From JAHEKO01 sp965212505 (GTDB taxonomy: Bacteria; Acidobacteriota; Thermoanaerobaculia; Multivoradales; JAHEKO01), in contig OZ243123.1 in the NCBI GenBank assembly GCA_965212505.1, positions 1,550,001-1,614,000 of the forward strand: DNA of 64,000 nt. The letters run 5' to 3'. The first letter of the stretch is position 1. Each line of letters begins with the position of its first letter. The translations under genes and the position numbers were made by a program. Below, in pieces: positions 1-7,704 of the stretch. The notes under the pieces are model-generated. The model was not told the DNA's origin. It searched no databases and saw only the letters and a program-made list of their open reading frames with translations.

Positions 1-592
1 CGTGCCGCTCGAGCAGGTCGACCCGATCTTCTACGAGAAGACCTACTACCTCGGTCCGGACAAGGGCGGTGGCAAGCCGTACAAGCTGCTCGCCCAGACG
101 ATGCTCGATTCGAATCGAGCCGCTTTGGCGATGTATGCGGCTCGCGGCAAGAACTACCTCGTCCTCTTGCGTCCCTTCAAAGAGGGACTGGTGATGCAGC
201 AGCTGCGCTACGCGCAGGAGATTCGGGCCTTCTCGGAGGTGCCGATCGAAGACGCGAAGGTGACCAAGCAGGAGCTGAAGCTGGCCAAGCAGCTTGTCGA
301 TCAGACCGCTTCCGAGAACTTCCAGCCGACCGACTATGAGGACAAGGAACGTCAACGGGTGTGGGATCTAATCGAGAAGAAGATCCAGGGCGAAGAGATC
401 GTGGCCACGCCGGAGGAAGAGCCGAAAGCGCAGATTATCGATCTGATGGAGGCGCTCAAGGCGAGTCTCGGAGACGCCGACAAGAAGCCGGCCGCGGCGA
501 AGAAGGCGACTCGCAAGCCGCCCAAGCGAGCCGCGCCGAAGCGGGCCGCACGTAAGAAGACCGCAAAGAAAGCCGCCGGCCGCAAGAAGTAG
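1..592 (+). CDS. ku: Ku protein, C-terminal part (gene cut by window edge)
   Basis: Bacterial Ku binds DNA ends as a homodimer ring and recruits LigD for non-homologous end joining. The reading frame is open from the left edge, so the N-terminal part of the Ku core lies outside the window; the GTG near base 2 is internal. Visible are the end of the Ku beta-barrel/arm region (EKTYYLGPDKGGGKPYKLL, then LRPFKEGLVMQQLRYAQEIR) and a tail of about 40 residues made almost only of Lys, Ala, Arg and Pro. Such histone-H1-like tails are known from other bacterial Ku proteins and help DNA binding. A LigD gene is not seen here and may lie to the left. Stop is TAG at 590-592; the next gene starts 9 bases on. 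Confidence 0.93.
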   Translation, partial: VPLEQVDPIFYEKTYYLGPDKGGGKPYKLLAQTMLDSNRAALAMYAARGKNYLVLLRPFKEGLVMQQLRYAQEIRAFSEVPIEDAKVTKQELKLAKQLVDQTASENFQPTDYEDKERQRVWDLIEKKIQGEEIVATPEEEPKAQIIDLMEALKASLGDADKKPAAAKKATRKPPKRAAPKRAARKKTAKKAAGRKK

Positions 593-601
593 GCGCCGCC
601 G

Positions 602-1447
602 ATGACCCCCGCTTCTAAACTCCCCGGCTACTCGACGGGAGAGGTTGCCCGCATGCTCGGACTTTCGGAGGGGCGTGTGCGCGCTTGGGTCGGCGCCGGC
701 TTCGTCGATCCGCGCCGGGGTCCACGGGGCGAGTTGAGTTTCTCGTTCCAGGATCTTGTGGTCCTCAAGGCGGCGAAGGGGCTCGATGCCGCCGAGATCT
801 CCGGTCGAAAGGTCAAGCGCGCGCTCGAGGGCTTGCGCGAGCAGCTACCGGCCGGGCGAACGCTCGCCGGGGTGAGTATCGGCGCCGAGGGGACCGAGGT
901 TGTCGTCCGTGCCGGTGGCGAGGCCTGGGAGCCCGCCTCCGGGCAGCGGGTGATCGATTTCGAGGTCGCCGAGCTCGTCGAGCAGGCGGCGCCGCTGGCC
1001 GCCGCGACCATCGAACGGGCCGGCTCGGTCGACGGCCTGACGGCTGATGATTGGTTCGAGCTCGGCTGCGATCTCGAGGCGACGACGCTCGACGAGGCGG
1101 TCGCCGCCTATCGCCGAGTGCTGGAGCTCGAGCCGGAGCATGCGGAAGCCCACCTGAATCTTGGCAGGCTGCTCCACGAGGCCGGGTCGGTCGACGAGGC
1201 CGAGCGCCACTATCGCGCCGCCTGCCAGGCGAATCCGGCGGATGCGACCGCGGCATTCAACCTGGGCGTCGCGCTCCAGGACCTCGGTCGAGATCTAGAA
1301 GCGGTCGAGGCGTACACCGACGCGATCGGCCGAGACGCCGACTATGCCGACGCCTACTTCAATCTCGCCGACCTCTACGAGCAGCTCGGCAAGCAGGCGA
1401 TGGCGATTCAGAACCTCAAGATCTATCGGACGCTGACTCGAGGTTGA
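602..1447 (+). CDS. MerR-type HTH protein with C-terminal TPR repeats
   Basis: A 281-residue protein. Residues about 8-75 form a MerR-like winged helix (YSTGEVARMLGLSEGRVRAWV, then a wing and helix ending KAAKGLDAAEI). A linker of about 85 residues follows. From about 150 to the end there are three tetratricopeptide repeats with canonical spacing (AEAHLNLGRLLHEAG, ATAAFNLGVALQDLG, ADAYFNLADLYEQLG). The pairing of a MerR head with a TPR tail suggests a regulator that senses through protein contacts; the target is unknown. It follows ku by 9 bases and is probably co-transcribed with it, so a link to DNA-end repair is possible but is inference only. Its 3' end overlaps the convergent gene at 1416-2156 by 32 bases. 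Confidence 0.85.
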   Translation: MTPASKLPGYSTGEVARMLGLSEGRVRAWVGAGFVDPRRGPRGELSFSFQDLVVLKAAKGLDAAEISGRKVKRALEGLREQLPAGRTLAGVSIGAEGTEVVVRAGGEAWEPASGQRVIDFEVAELVEQAAPLAAATIERAGSVDGLTADDWFELGCDLEATTLDEAVAAYRRVLELEPEHAEAHLNLGRLLHEAGSVDEAERHYRAACQANPADATAAFNLGVALQDLGRDLEAVEAYTDAIGRDADYADAYFNLADLYEQLGKQAMAIQNLKIYRTLTRG

Positions 1448-2156
1448 GCCGGTCGGACGGGAAGATCACCTCGACGGTGAAGTCCTCCCCATCGACAAAG
1501 CGCGCCGCCAGCCAGAGGGTGACGAACTCTTCGGTCTCCTGACGGGCGAGCTCGCGGATCAGGTCGATGTGCTCCTCGCCGCGGGCGAGCGACATCTCGC
1601 TGAGGCCCGAGCGAAGTCGTTCGAGGGCGCCTTCGGAGTCCCGCAGGAGGCTGTCCTGGGCGACCTCGAACTCCAGAGCCGAGACGTCCACCGCCGGGCG
1701 TGTGAACTCGATCTCGGGAGCGTAGACGCGAATGCGCTCGTCCTCGAGGGCAAACTCCCAGGGCGCTTCGAGGTCGACGTAGTAGCTGTACTCGACCGGC
1801 GCCCAGGCCCTCACGACGAGATCGGGGAGCTCCAGTTGACCCCACAGAACGGTGGCCTCGTCGGTCTGTTGGAAGAGCTCCTTCTGGCGAAGCTCGGCGA
1901 CCTGGAGTCGATTCACACCGGTCGCCTCGGTGGCGTAGCTCACGAACGCCGTCGTCACCGAGCCCGCGGAGAACGCTTTGGCGACCTGCCGTAGGTCCCG
2001 CAACACCTTCCGCCCCTCGTCGATCGCCGCCTTCGGAGCGCGGCTCACGGTCTCGAAGACGTACAGGCCGGCGGCGATCGCCATGGCGGCGATCAGCAGG
2101 ATGGTGAGTGGCCAGGCCCAGGCACTCCTCCTACGGCGCTGCGAACGACTATGCAT
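1416..2156 (-). CDS. Membrane-anchored protein of unknown function (weakly DUF4230-like)
   Basis: About 246 residues. An Arg-rich N-terminus (RSQRRRRSAWAW) precedes one hydrophobic segment (residues about 14-33), so the protein is probably inner-membrane anchored with the rest outside. The soluble part contains a stretch reading YSYYVDLEAPWEF and later FTRPAVDVS, which recalls the DUF4230 family, but I am not sure of that. No catalytic motif is visible. I chose ATG at 2154-2156 over the GTG one codon earlier because a TAGACT box lies exactly 6 bases upstream of that ATG. Its 3' end runs 32 bases into the convergent TPR gene. Confidence 0.7.
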   Translation of the reverse strand: MHSRSQRRRRSAWAWPLTILLIAAMAIAAGLYVFETVSRAPKAAIDEGRKVLRDLRQVAKAFSAGSVTTAFVSYATEATGVNRLQVAELRQKELFQQTDEATVLWGQLELPDLVVRAWAPVEYSYYVDLEAPWEFALEDERIRVYAPEIEFTRPAVDVSALEFEVAQDSLLRDSEGALERLRSGLSEMSLARGEEHIDLIRELARQETEEFVTLWLAARFVDGEDFTVEVIFPSDRLNLESASDRS

Positions 2157-2162
2157 CACGAG

Positions 2163-2168
2163 AGTCTA
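2163..2168 (-). promoter_or_regulatory. -10 box (TAGACT) for a probably leaderless mRNA
   Basis: TAGACT on the minus strand, 6 bases before the ATG at 2156. No Shine-Dalgarno sequence is present. It is one of several such TANNNT boxes at operon heads in this window. Confidence 0.45.
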
Positions 2169-2209
2169 GAGTGCTTGACAGAGGTTTGCTCGCGGGAGGC
2201 GGCAGCGGA

Positions 2210-5200
2210 TTAGGAGTTCAGCGGACTCAGATCATTTGCGAGCTTGTCGACCTCGCCTTCGAAGGCCTCCCCACCTCGGGATCTTCGGTACGCAGACAGG
2301 TCCCTGGCAATTGCAGTCTTGAGGAATTTGATGTTCTCCCAGTATTCGTCCTTCTTGTCGCCAGCTCCTATGCCGTCGCGCCGGACCGAAAAGAGATATC
2401 CGTCGATATCGACTGGAATCACCATAGAAGTCCAGTCGCTGTCGAAACGCAGTCTGGCCTGAGTCAGCTCAAACTGGCAGTTACGGCTTTTGAGGGACTC
2501 CTCGGATGCAATGAAGAGCAGGCGGTCCTTCTTCTCGATCTGATCTACCATCATGCTGTCTAGTTTGCCGCCCGGATCGTCGTGCTCGAACATGAACACC
2601 TCAGCGCCCCGCTTTCTTAAGCACGCGCCCAGCCGGACCGTAAACGCAGAGTCAGAAGTTGTATAGGAGACGAAGACGGACTGCATGCTGCCCAGAGGTC
2701 GGATTCCGAGGAGTTCTTTCAGAAACAGGACGCAGCGACTATCTTTGAAGTACTTCGATTGCCTCAAGAAGGAGAAGAACTCATCCGGTCGTGGTGAGAT
2801 CTGCAGCTGAGCAAGTCTCCCGACTAGGCCTGGCGCGACGTTCCAGGGATAGCTCTTGCTAAGACTCTGCACCCGTTTGCGCACGTTCGCGGCGTAGTCT
2901 GCGAGTTCACGATGCAGGTCGCTGTCAGAGCTCGGGCCAAGAGCTACGCTGACGTCTACACGCTTCACTAGACGTTGGACTTGTATCGATACGAACACCT
3001 CGAACGCACGGTCGACGGTAGCTCTACCGGGCGAAGACTCTAGGTTTCGGACCAGCTTCTCGAAAGCGTAAACACCTTCGAAGAGCAGCCGATGCTTGAG
3101 AGCGTAGAACTTGTGCTCCGATTCGGAGCGGCTGACGCGAACACCGTTCGGACTGGACCACTTGCCCATTCGGGGTCTTCGCCGGACGACTAGTTCCATG
3201 TAGTCCTCGGTCTCAACGAGGATCTCCATTCGCCCACGTCTCAGCTTGGAGTTGACCGCAAGCGTAAAGCGGTCAAGGTAAACCGGGTCGACTTTCGCTT
3301 CTAGCCCACTTGTCCGAACAGCCTTCCGTAGTTTTGCAAGAGAAGAGGCTCGGCTCATGCGTTGGCATAGATAGATTGCCTCTGGCCCTGCCGAGGGCGA
3401 ATCCGCGGTTTCAAGGAGGCTCTGAGCGAAAGAACTAAACTCGGTGAGACTCAGTGTGGCGACCGTCGTGAGAACCTCGGCCACGATCGCTTCAGTCTCG
3501 GAGAAGACGAGAAGGTTGCACTCTCCCTCGTTCCACCTGGCGAGGCGGTCTCGAGTCTCCTCGTGCGGGAGGTCGTCGTGGACGACTACGAAGTCGATCG
3601 CTCTTTCCTTGTTGATCCGCAAGGCGGCGCTATCAGCGTTCCTCAGGTCCGCCCACTCTAGGCTCGGGCTCGCCACCAGAGCCACTCTGCGGCTTTTGGC
3701 CAAACCTGGCACGCATAGAGACAGCGAGTCTCGGTCGAGCCCGATGTGCATGTGACGCTCCTGCCTCGACAGGATCGATGGCGGAGCGAAGGCTAGGTCG
3801 GGTCCGATAATGTTGTTGTGATCCCAGAACCATCGGTCGTGGTGCTCCCGCAACTCGGGGTCGACAGTCGGGTGGAGCAGGTAGTAGTCCGAATGTTCTG
3901 GTACGCGGTCCTTTTCAAGCGTGTACCGTGCTACCGGAAGGAAACGCTGAACCTTGCCTGATCTCTTCGCTCCCTTGCTCTCGACGTACCCGACGAGACC
4001 GAGTCGATAGAAGTAGGAGAGGATGTGCTCAAAGCCCAGTTGATCGCGGGCTGCGTTGTAGACACGAACTGCTGCTTCTTTTGGGAAGACGTTGTGACGG
4101 GCTTCTTTGCAGAGGAAAGCGAAGAGATCCTCACGGAAGTACGGCACGATCTCGCGCTTGTACTGTGCCAGAAGTTCCCGGCTCACTTCGTGCATCAGCT
4201 CTCGGACGGCGCCCTGGCTCCGCTTCTTGGGATTGCCAAGTCGGCTCACAACGTACTCGCCCACAACCACGATCTCGCGCGGCCTTCCCAGAGTGTGTCG
4301 ATACAGGTAATCGAACACAGTCTCTTGCCTAGGGCGCCCCTTTCCGTCCTTGGCGAAGGGATGCTGCATTAGTCGAAACCCGAGGAACCTCTCGTAGGGA
4401 TTGGACGATCGTGGCCGTGCAAGCGCCTCGCGCTCGGTGCTCAGGATGTTCTGTACGAAGATCTTCTCGATGTCGCTTTTCTCATACTGAAGCAGCGTTG
4501 CATAAGAGTCGGTCTGCAACTTCGTCACTGCTCGGCTCGTTTGGTAGGCCTCGCTCCGGATCGACGCGAATACCTTGACGTGACTGTTGGAGTCGCAGAG
4601 GTTCTTGGCCGCCTTTACCAAGCCAAGCTGGGCGTTGATCCAGACCTTCTGGGATACGGCGGAAGCTCCTGGCTCGGGTGCCCTCAGCGTGTCCCCAGTG
4701 TGAGCCTCGAACGCCTCGTCGATGTTGTCGACGAAGAGGGCGACCTGGTTGATCCCTGGCCTTTCGTCCAGGCTCCGCAAGGCTGGTCTAAGTCGTGACG
4801 GGACTACCGCGTGGAGTTCGTGGAGTTGAGATCGACTAAGAAGAACCGTTGCCAGGATGTCAGCTAGCGCACGCGCGTCGCCGATGACTGACTCGACCAC
4901 TGGTGGGAGCTCGACGTCGAATCTCTTGAGAATGGCGACAATGAGGCAAAGCTCCCACGTTCTTGTCCAGATCTCTTTGCTAGAGAATCGGTTCAGGTCT
5001 TTCTGCGAGAACGAAGTGCCTACATCGGTGAACTTCTCGACCAGTTCGGTTCTGGGGATGAAGGAGTACCCTGATGCCTTGTCCCTATACAGTTGACTCT
5101 TCGCCTTCAGTAGCAGCGTCTTGCCCAAGCCCTTCGGCGCGATGATGAAGAGCCGGTTGTCTCGTCTGCCAACCTGCAGGAACCGTCGGATCTCCGGCGT

Positions 5201-5281
5201 CCAAACGACGAAGTCGTTGAGGCGACTAGTGTCGATGTCCCGCAGGGATATCTCATTTGCGTCAACACGCCATGCGCACAA
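2210..5281 (-). CDS. P-loop ATPase with C-terminal TIR domain (likely defence protein)
   Basis: A 1023-residue protein. Residues 48-55 (APKGLGKT) form a Walker A loop with Ala in place of the first Gly. Residues 180-190 (VALFVDNIDEA) form Walker B with acidic residues D185, D188 and E189. A following VFASIRSEAY strand looks like a sensor segment. The middle (about 350-860) has no recognised motif. Residues about 866-1000 are a TIR domain (FVSYTTSDS start, then SLKSRNCQFELTQA), with E938 at the place of the catalytic Glu of TIR NADases. Known TIR-ATPase proteins act in abortive-infection immunity by depleting NAD+; that role here is inferred. The start is TTG at 5281, supported by GGGAGG 7 bases upstream. 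Sampled lines of the gene have about 45-55% GC against about 70% in neighbours, which suggests horizontal transfer. It stands alone on the minus strand, 230 bases downstream of the DUF3179 gene. Confidence 0.85.
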   Translation of the reverse strand: MCAWRVDANEISLRDIDTSRLNDFVVWTPEIRRFLQVGRRDNRLFIIAPKGLGKTLLLKAKSQLYRDKASGYSFIPRTELVEKFTDVGTSFSQKDLNRFSSKEIWTRTWELCLIVAILKRFDVELPPVVESVIGDARALADILATVLLSRSQLHELHAVVPSRLRPALRSLDERPGINQVALFVDNIDEAFEAHTGDTLRAPEPGASAVSQKVWINAQLGLVKAAKNLCDSNSHVKVFASIRSEAYQTSRAVTKLQTDSYATLLQYEKSDIEKIFVQNILSTEREALARPRSSNPYERFLGFRLMQHPFAKDGKGRPRQETVFDYLYRHTLGRPREIVVVGEYVVSRLGNPKKRSQGAVRELMHEVSRELLAQYKREIVPYFREDLFAFLCKEARHNVFPKEAAVRVYNAARDQLGFEHILSYFYRLGLVGYVESKGAKRSGKVQRFLPVARYTLEKDRVPEHSDYYLLHPTVDPELREHHDRWFWDHNNIIGPDLAFAPPSILSRQERHMHIGLDRDSLSLCVPGLAKSRRVALVASPSLEWADLRNADSAALRINKERAIDFVVVHDDLPHEETRDRLARWNEGECNLLVFSETEAIVAEVLTTVATLSLTEFSSFAQSLLETADSPSAGPEAIYLCQRMSRASSLAKLRKAVRTSGLEAKVDPVYLDRFTLAVNSKLRRGRMEILVETEDYMELVVRRRPRMGKWSSPNGVRVSRSESEHKFYALKHRLLFEGVYAFEKLVRNLESSPGRATVDRAFEVFVSIQVQRLVKRVDVSVALGPSSDSDLHRELADYAANVRKRVQSLSKSYPWNVAPGLVGRLAQLQISPRPDEFFSFLRQSKYFKDSRCVLFLKELLGIRPLGSMQSVFVSYTTSDSAFTVRLGACLRKRGAEVFMFEHDDPGGKLDSMMVDQIEKKDRLLFIASEESLKSRNCQFELTQARLRFDSDWTSMVIPVDIDGYLFSVRRDGIGAGDKKDEYWENIKFLKTAIARDLSAYRRSRGGEAFEGEVDKLANDLSPLNS

Positions 5282-5511
5282 ATCTCGGCCTCCCGATGCC
5301 GCCCTAAACAGCAGCAGAGTTCAGATAAGCAGCTCAAGTTTGATCTTTGTTGTGCCGTAATGTAGCACGCCGCTCCTGGCAGGCCTCGTTGGGAGTTGCG
5401 ACCTCTAGAGCCTCTATGGCACTACTCTGGAGGTGGTTAGAGTCGATCCCGGGAGAGTGCGCTACGCCTTGCTGGAGCGAGCAGACTTCTCAGCTCGGGA
5501 CGGGGCGGGCG
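5282..5511. other. Intergenic region upstream of the TIR-ATPase gene
   Basis: A 230-base gap between two minus-strand genes. The 40 bases next to the TIR gene carry GGGAGG (ribosome-binding site) and share the lower GC of that gene. I see no tRNA, attachment-site repeat or transposase remnant, and no convincing terminator. The boundary of the acquired segment probably lies here. Confidence 0.5.
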
Positions 5512-6474
5512 CTACTGGAGCAGCTGGGTCGACTCGTTGATTGCTACCCAGCTGTACCAGAAGGTGTCGAACCCGCCGATCTCTTGGCCGCTCTGACCGT
5601 CCTCCTCGGTCAGGAGCGAGAGGATCATCTCCGGATCTTCGACCCCCGAGAGGCCGGGCGGTTCGAGCAGCCAGGCGCGGCTCGAGGCAAACATCGAGGA
5701 GCCGGGCTCGCGATGCACGAAGAGCTTGCGTCCGCCGTCGAGGGGGTAGAGCTTGCCGCCCTCGAACGAGCTGTGGGGCACGGCGATCGGTTCCGCGCCG
5801 AGAAAAAAGGAGTAGATCGGCTCCTTGGGGGCGAGCCGGTCGTCTTCGATCACCAGGTCGCGAAACGTGTCGCCCGAGGCGAAGTAGTTGTCGTAGTGAT
5901 TCTCGGGGGGGTGTTCGACGCCGTCGACCGAAAGCACCAGGGTGTCGGGGTAACGGTCTGACCAGTCGGCCCAGGTCGTCTTCTCGCTGATCGGCAGCTC
6001 GATCAGTTCGGAGCCGTCGAGCTCACCGCCGATCGCGTTGGACGTCATGATCGACCACCAGCTGTCGGTCTCGCGGTCGCGCATCACCAGAGACGCCTTC
6101 CATAGCGCCCCCGAGGCTTCGAAGTTGAGCTCCTGCTCGCCATATTGTCGGTCGTAGACCACGCCCGTGTTGGCGAGGGGTCACCAGACGGCGGCGAAAC
6201 TCTTCTCGCCGATCCGATCGTTGACGATCTCGTGATCGTTCAAGAGATTGAGACTGTAGGCCCTGGCTTGACCGTCGACGGAGACCCCTAGAACCCAGGC
6301 GTCGTCGGAGATGTCCGCCTCGGATGCGGACACAAATTGGGGCTCGAAGACCGCCGCAATCTCGCCGCGGGGCAGTAGCTGCTCGACGCCGGGAGGTGGC
6401 GGGTCGGCTGCCTGTTCGCTACAGGCGATACCGATCGTTGCCAGAACGCCTAGGATATGGACCGAATGCCGCAT
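5512..6474 (-). CDS. DUF3179 lipoprotein, probable selenoprotein (UGA at codon 98)
   Basis: Read through the in-frame TGA at 6181-6183, the gene encodes about 320 residues. It begins with a lipoprotein signal (MRHSVHILGVLATIGIAC, lipobox Cys at 18), so it should sit outside the inner membrane. Before the TGA are the DUF3179 landmarks WVLGVSVDGQARAYSLNLL and HEIVNDRIGEKSFAAVW. After it come PLANTGVVYDR and, near the end, FDTFWYSWVAIN. In the family the segment reads roughly AVTYCPLCGSGxxFDR, so the TGA falls on the first Cys of CPLC. A hairpin starting 3 bases after the TGA matches a bacterial SECIS element (listed separately). This argues for selenocysteine at residue 98 rather than a pseudogene. 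The biochemical role of DUF3179 is unknown to me. Start ATG 6474 follows a purine-rich AAGAAGAG. Without Sec insertion only 97 residues would be made. Confidence 0.82.
6136..6183 (-). promoter_or_regulatory. bSECIS-like hairpin directly after in-frame UGA
   Basis: The UGA is 6183-6181 on the minus strand. Three bases later CUCGCCA (6177-6171) pairs perfectly with UGGCGAG (6142-6136). Inside, GGGCGU (6166-6161) pairs with ACGACC (6155-6150) with one G/A mismatch, closing the loop GGUCU (6160-6156). The loop begins 20 bases after the UGA and starts with G, as expected of bacterial SECIS elements; GGUCU also occurs in the apical loop of the E. coli fdhF SECIS. SelB would bind here to insert selenocysteine. 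Confidence 0.8.
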
Positions 6475-6551
6475 CTCTTCTTGCTTTCCGGACTTTACTA
6501 CGGCGCTCCAGCCGGTCCAGTTTGCCGTCGCGACCTCGTGGGGGCTCACCG

Positions 6552-7694
6552 ATGACGGAGCGTTTCGACGTAGCGGTTGTCGGCCTCGGCGCGATGGGGA
6601 GCGCGACGGTAGCCGAATTGGCGGCGATCGGCCTCCGCGTGGTCGGGCTCGACCGCTACCGCCCGCCCCACCTCTTCGGTTCGTCACACGGTGGCACCCG
6701 CATCATCCGCGAGGCGTACTTCGAGAACCCGATGTACGTTCCGCTGATAAAACGCGCATACGAGGCGTGGGGGGAGCTCGAGCGGCGCTCCGGTGTGGAA
6801 CTCTGGAGGCGTACCGGGGGGCTCATGATCGGACCCCGAGACGGGCTGCTCGTCGCGGGCGCTCTCGCCAGCACCGAGGCTCACGGGCTGCCGCACGAGT
6901 TGTTGAACGCCGAGGAGTTGCAGCGTCGTTTCCCGGTCTTCGAGCCCGAACCTCAGGTGGTCGGCGTCTGGGAGCCGCGGGCCGGCATCCTCTTTCCCGA
7001 GCGGGCGGTCGAGCTGCGGCTGCGTGAGGCGCAGGCGGCGGGTGCCGAGCTCTGGTTCGAGCAGCCGGTCCTAGGCTGGCGCGCCGACGGGGACGCATTC
7101 CAGCTGGACACCGCGGCCGGTGAGGTGATCGCCGAGCGCCTCGTCTTCACGGCGGGGCCCTGGCTCGGAGAGCTGGTCGGAGGTCTGCCGTTGGAGGTCG
7201 AACGGGTTGTTCAACACTGGTTTTCGACCCGTCCGGGCTCTCCGTTGCTGGATGCGTCGCGTCTGCCGATCTTCCTATGGGAGTTCGAGGCCGAGAAGAT
7301 CTTCTACGGCTTCCCGGACGTGGGAGAAGGGGCCAAGATCTCCCTTCACTACCAAGGCGAGCCGACGACGGCGAGCGCCGTGAGACGAGAGGTCGCGGCG
7401 GCCGAGGTCGGGCGTCTGCGAGGGCTGATGGAGAAGCATCTGCCGAGCGCCAACGGTGCGCTCCTGCGGTCGGAGGTCTGCCTCTACACCAAAACTCCGG
7501 ACCTGCACTTCCTGATCGACCGTCACCCCGAGCACGACCGCATCTGGCTGGTCAGTCCGTGCTCTGGTCACGGTTTCAAGTTTGCCCCGGTGCTCGGCAG
7601 AGCCATCGCCGCAGAGGTTGCAGGGGAGACCTCGGACGTGGACCTCGGCGCCTTCGCCCTGGAGCGCCGGAAGGCCGCTTCCGCGGAGGTATGA
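6552..7694 (+). CDS. solA: Sarcosine oxidase / N-methyltryptophan oxidase-like flavoenzyme
   Basis: A 380-residue flavoprotein of the monomeric sarcosine oxidase family, which oxidatively demethylates secondary amines and yields formaldehyde and hydrogen peroxide. The N-terminus has the FAD dinucleotide fold (VAVVGLGAMGSATVAELA, then GLDRYRPPHLFGSSHGGTRIIREAY). C310 in RSEVCLYTKTPD matches the Cys that carries covalent FAD in this family. The end (DRIWLVSPCSGHGFKFAP) is typical. Length is normal for the family. Start ATG 6552 was chosen because the Rossmann strand begins six codons later; the frame is open further upstream but lacks family similarity. The gene is divergent from the DUF3179 gene with 77 bases between. 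Substrate is uncertain. Confidence 0.88.
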   Translation: MTERFDVAVVGLGAMGSATVAELAAIGLRVVGLDRYRPPHLFGSSHGGTRIIREAYFENPMYVPLIKRAYEAWGELERRSGVELWRRTGGLMIGPRDGLLVAGALASTEAHGLPHELLNAEELQRRFPVFEPEPQVVGVWEPRAGILFPERAVELRLREAQAAGAELWFEQPVLGWRADGDAFQLDTAAGEVIAERLVFTAGPWLGELVGGLPLEVERVVQHWFSTRPGSPLLDASRLPIFLWEFEAEKIFYGFPDVGEGAKISLHYQGEPTTASAVRREVAAAEVGRLRGLMEKHLPSANGALLRSEVCLYTKTPDLHFLIDRHPEHDRIWLVSPCSGHGFKFAPVLGRAIAAEVAGETSDVDLGAFALERRKAASAEV

Positions 7695-7695
7695 T
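7690..7695 (+). promoter_or_regulatory. Possible -10 box (TATGAT) before the FHA gene
   Basis: TATGAT overlaps the stop of the flavoenzyme gene and ends 9 bases before the ATG at 7705. No Shine-Dalgarno sequence is present. Co-transcription from the upstream gene is also possible. Confidence 0.3.
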
Positions 7696-7704
7696 CGCCT
7701 CATC

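Noticed and set aside
5440..5470. tRNA T-arm-like sequence in the gap before the TIR gene
   Set aside because: Only a GGTT...TCCC resemblance; no acceptor stem, D-arm or anticodon arm can be drawn.
5512..6687. DUF3179 gene as a pseudogene broken by a stop codon
   Set aside because: The stop is UGA at a conserved Cys column, both halves keep family motifs in one frame, and a SECIS-like hairpin follows directly.
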